A stretch of DNA of 6,335 nucleotides from JBATBW01 sp049662565 (GTDB taxonomy: Bacteria > Bacillota_I > Bacilli_A > Erysipelotrichales > Erysipelotrichaceae). The stretch is from NCBI GenBank assembly GCA_049662565.1, contig JBATBW010000116.1, positions 1-6,335 on the forward strand, in the 5' to 3' direction. Each line of letters begins with the position of its first letter. Within the stretch, counting starts at the first letter, position 1. Shown piece after piece: positions 4,027 to 6,335 of the stretch. The translations under genes were made by a program, and so were the position numbers. The notes beneath the pieces are model-generated. The model searched no databases, was not told the DNA's origin, and saw only the letters and a program-made list of their open reading frames with translations.

Positions 4027-6335
4027 ATGAAAAGAAATTTAGTGGTTGATGGTAATTCTTTACTATTTAAAGCGTTTTTTGCTTCGCTTAGTCGTAATAT
4101 GATGAAGACATCATCAAATATTCCCACTAATGCTATATATACTTTTTGTGTAATGATATTTAAAGTAATTAATGACTTACAACCAGATAATGTTTTTATC
4201 GCTTTCGATAGTGGTAAAAAGTCTTTTCGTATTGAACAATATGATCAATATAAAGGTAACCGTCATGAAGTTGACCCGGATTTAATTGCCCAATTTCCGT
4301 TAGTATTTGAAATGCTGGATAGTGCTAATATTGCCTATTTATCTATCGATCACATGGAAGGTGATGACATCATTGGTAGTTTTGTTAAAAAATTTAGTGA
4401 TGATGAAAATATTATTTTAAGTAGTGATAGGGATTTATTGCAATTAGTTAGCGACAATACTAAGGTATATTTATCAAAAAAAGGGATAAGTGAAATGGTG
4501 ATTGTCGATCAAAAAGAACTATTTAATATGTATGAATTAACACCTTGTCAATTTATTGAATTAAAAGCTTTGATGGGTGATAGTAGTGATAATATTCCTG
4601 GTGTTAAAGGTATCGGAGAAAAGACGGCATTAAAATTATTGACGACATATCATTCTTTAGATAGTATTTATGAAAATGTGGAAGAACAAAGTGCATCAGT
4701 TAAGAATAAATTAATTAATGGTAAAGAGGATGCCTATTTATCAAAGTTATTGGCTACTATTAAAACGGATATTGATTTTGATTATGATTTTAATAAAACA
4801 ACTTTAAATATTGATTACGAATATTTGAATAAGTTTTATTTGAAATACGAAATGAAATCATTGATCAATAATCAAAGCAAAAGTGATGAACATATTAAGG
4901 TTGATTATATTTTTAATGACTTTAATGAAAAATATTTTGAAAAACCAACATTTATTTATTTAGATGTCATTGAAAAAAAATTAGGTAATATTATTTTAGT
5001 AAACGATGATTATCAAGTTGTTTGTGAATATGCTTATTTAGAAAGTGAATTTAGTTTCTTTCAATACTTAGTTAGTGATAAGATTAAATACACTTATGAT
5101 TTAAAAAATATGATGCATTTAATAACGGATAGTATTGACCATATTGATGATTTAATGGTTGTTAGTTTCCTTTGCGATACTAATAATATCGATATTCAAC
5201 AATTAATTAATAAACATCAAATATCTTTATCTTTAGATTATAAAGATGTTATTACTAATAAAAAAGATCTTAGTGATGAAAGTAGATTTCATTGTTTAGT
5301 TAATCTAGCGTTAGAATTAAATAGATTGTATCCGATGTATTATCGCGAATTAATAGAAAAAGAGATGTTGCATCTTTATACGGAAATTGAAAAACCTCTA
5401 ATTAAAGTTTTATATAATATGGAGAACAATGGTATTAGGGTGGATGTTGATGTCTTAAAGGATATGGAAAAGAAGTATGATATGCTTTTAAATGAATTGA
5501 CTTTACAAATATATGAATTAGCTGATGAACAATTTAATATTAATTCTCCTAAACAATTGGCGGTTATATTATTTGATAAATTACAGTTGAAGGCTAATAA
5601 GAAGCGCTCTACGTCAGTTGAAGAATTAGAAAAATTATTAGGTGATCATCAAATTATCGATTATATATTGAAATATCGGACTTATAGTAAATTACAAAGT
5701 ACTTATATCGTGGGTTTACAAAAGTATGTAGGAGAAGATAGTAAAATACATACTACTTACCAACAATGTATTACTCAAACCGGCAGGTTAAGTTCAACAG
5801 AACCTAACTTACAAAATATTAGTGTAAGAAATAGTGAAAGTAAAGAAATTCGCAAAGCTTTTATTCCTACTTTAGATTATCTTTTGAGTTGTGATTATTC
5901 GCAAGTGGAATTACGGATTCTTGCGAGTTTATCTAACGAACAACATATGATTGATGCCTTTAACCAAGGTATTGATATTCACCAATTAACCGCTAGTAAA
6001 ATTTTTGGTATTCCTTTTGAGGAAGTAACTAGTGAACAACGATCTAAGGCGAAAGCCGTAAATTTTGGGATTGTTTATGGTATGTCGGATTTTGGATTGG
6101 CTAATCAAGTAAGTATTAATCGTATCCAAGCGAAGAAGTTTATTGATCTTTATTTACAAACTTATCCAAAAATTAGTGAATATATGAATCAACAAATTGC
6201 TTTTTGTGAAGAAAATGGTTATGTAAAGACGTTATTTAATCGTCAAAGAGTAATTCCGGAAATTCATAACACCAATTTTATGATTCGGGAGTTTGGGAAA
6301 AGAGCGGCAAAAAATGCGCCTATTCAGGGTAGTGC
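4027..6335 (+). CDS. polA: DNA polymerase I, 3' end missing
   Basis: DNA polymerase I fills gaps and removes RNA primers during lagging-strand maturation and repair. From ATG 4027 the frame stays open to the window end, giving 769 residues and stopping inside APIQGSA. About 100 residues, including the last catalytic motif (usually VHDE), lie beyond. The 5'-nuclease domain (about 1-290) looks active: D8, D61, E111/D113/D114, D134/D136, D185/D188, plus a helix-hairpin-helix GVKGIGEKTA (192-201). The 3'-5' exonuclease-like domain (about 300-440) is degenerate: the DTET motif reads YLDVIEKKLG (311-320) and the later acidic motif is not found, so proofreading is probably absent, as in Bacillus and Thermus enzymes. 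The polymerase domain follows, with TGRLSSTEPNLQNI (585-598), motif A DYSQVELR (623-630) and motif B with R672, K676, F680 and Y684. F680 corresponds to the E. coli Phe762 position. No Trp codon occurs in the visible part. Confidence 0.97.
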   Translation, partial: MKRNLVVDGNSLLFKAFFASLSRNMMKTSSNIPTNAIYTFCVMIFKVINDLQPDNVFIAFDSGKKSFRIEQYDQYKGNRHEVDPDLIAQFPLVFEMLDSANIAYLSIDHMEGDDIIGSFVKKFSDDENIILSSDRDLLQLVSDNTKVYLSKKGISEMVIVDQKELFNMYELTPCQFIELKALMGDSSDNIPGVKGIGEKTALKLLTTYHSLDSIYENVEEQSASVKNKLINGKEDAYLSKLLATIKTDIDFDYDFNKTTLNIDYEYLNKFYLKYEMKSLINNQSKSDEHIKVDYIFNDFNEKYFEKPTFIYLDVIEKKLGNIILVNDDYQVVCEYAYLESEFSFFQYLVSDKIKYTYDLKNMMHLITDSIDHIDDLMVVSFLCDTNNIDIQQLINKHQISLSLDYKDVITNKKDLSDESRFHCLVNLALELNRLYPMYYRELIEKEMLHLYTEIEKPLIKVLYNMENNGIRVDVDVLKDMEKKYDMLLNELTLQIYELADEQFNINSPKQLAVILFDKLQLKANKKRSTSVEELEKLLGDHQIIDYILKYRTYSKLQSTYIVGLQKYVGEDSKIHTTYQQCITQTGRLSSTEPNLQNISVRNSESKEIRKAFIPTLDYLLSCDYSQVELRILASLSNEQHMIDAFNQGIDIHQLTASKIFGIPFEEVTSEQRSKAKAVNFGIVYGMSDFGLANQVSINRIQAKKFIDLYLQTYPKISEYMNQQIAFCEENGYVKTLFNRQRVIPEIHNTNFMIREFGKRAAKNAPIQGS

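Noticed and set aside
5221..5249. Inverted repeat ATCTTTAT / ATAAAGAT inside polA
   Set aside because: It is only 8 perfect pairs, almost all A-T, with a 9-base spacer. This is expected by chance in such AT-rich coding sequence.
1..6335. A novel defence system, mobile element, CRISPR array or attachment site
   Set aside because: All long frames belong to housekeeping families or the lipoprotein described. No transposase, integrase, terminal repeats or spaced direct repeats were seen.

Overview
The window is about one-third G+C and looks like a piece of a low-GC Bacillota/Mollicutes-type chromosome. Everything lies on the plus strand and is tightly packed, Shine-Dalgarno sites are strong (AGGAGG/GGAGG), and the stops used are TAA and TAG. 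The few Trp codons are all TGG and no in-frame TGA occurs, so the Mycoplasma-style UGA=Trp code is not indicated. An uncultured host-associated Bacilli lineage would fit, but the assignment is inference from composition and protein style only.

Layout: (1) 1-2131, the 3' five-sixths of clpB, the Hsp100 disaggregase, cut by the left edge just upstream of the first AAA+ module. (2) 2132-2178, a short gap with a U-rich hairpin that overlaps the Shine-Dalgarno of the next gene. (3) 2179-2331, a 50-residue single-span membrane protein, G+C-richer than its neighbours and not recognised. (4) 2333-3013, radC, a JAMM/MPN-domain protein starting one base after the small gene's stop. (5) 3012-3040, an imperfect 10-bp dyad that could be a weak terminator or an operator over an extended -10 promoter. 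(6) 3056-4018, a lipoprotein resembling ZnuA/PsaA-type metal-binding proteins but without the metal-ligand histidines. (7) 4027-6335, polA, DNA polymerase I, cut by the right edge just before its last catalytic motif.

The genes mix protein quality control (ClpB), genome maintenance (RadC, PolA) and one cell-surface lipoprotein. Gaps run from 1 to 47 bases. The small gene and radC, and the lipoprotein and polA, are probably translationally coupled. The spacing suggests one long transcription unit, possibly with a re-initiation point before the lipoprotein. No known defence system, mobile element, CRISPR array, tRNA or rRNA was seen. The items most worth attention are the histidine-depleted ZnuA-like lipoprotein, the small membrane protein with a hairpin over its ribosome binding site directly behind a heat-shock gene, and a perfect 13-bp inverted repeat inside the lipoprotein gene.
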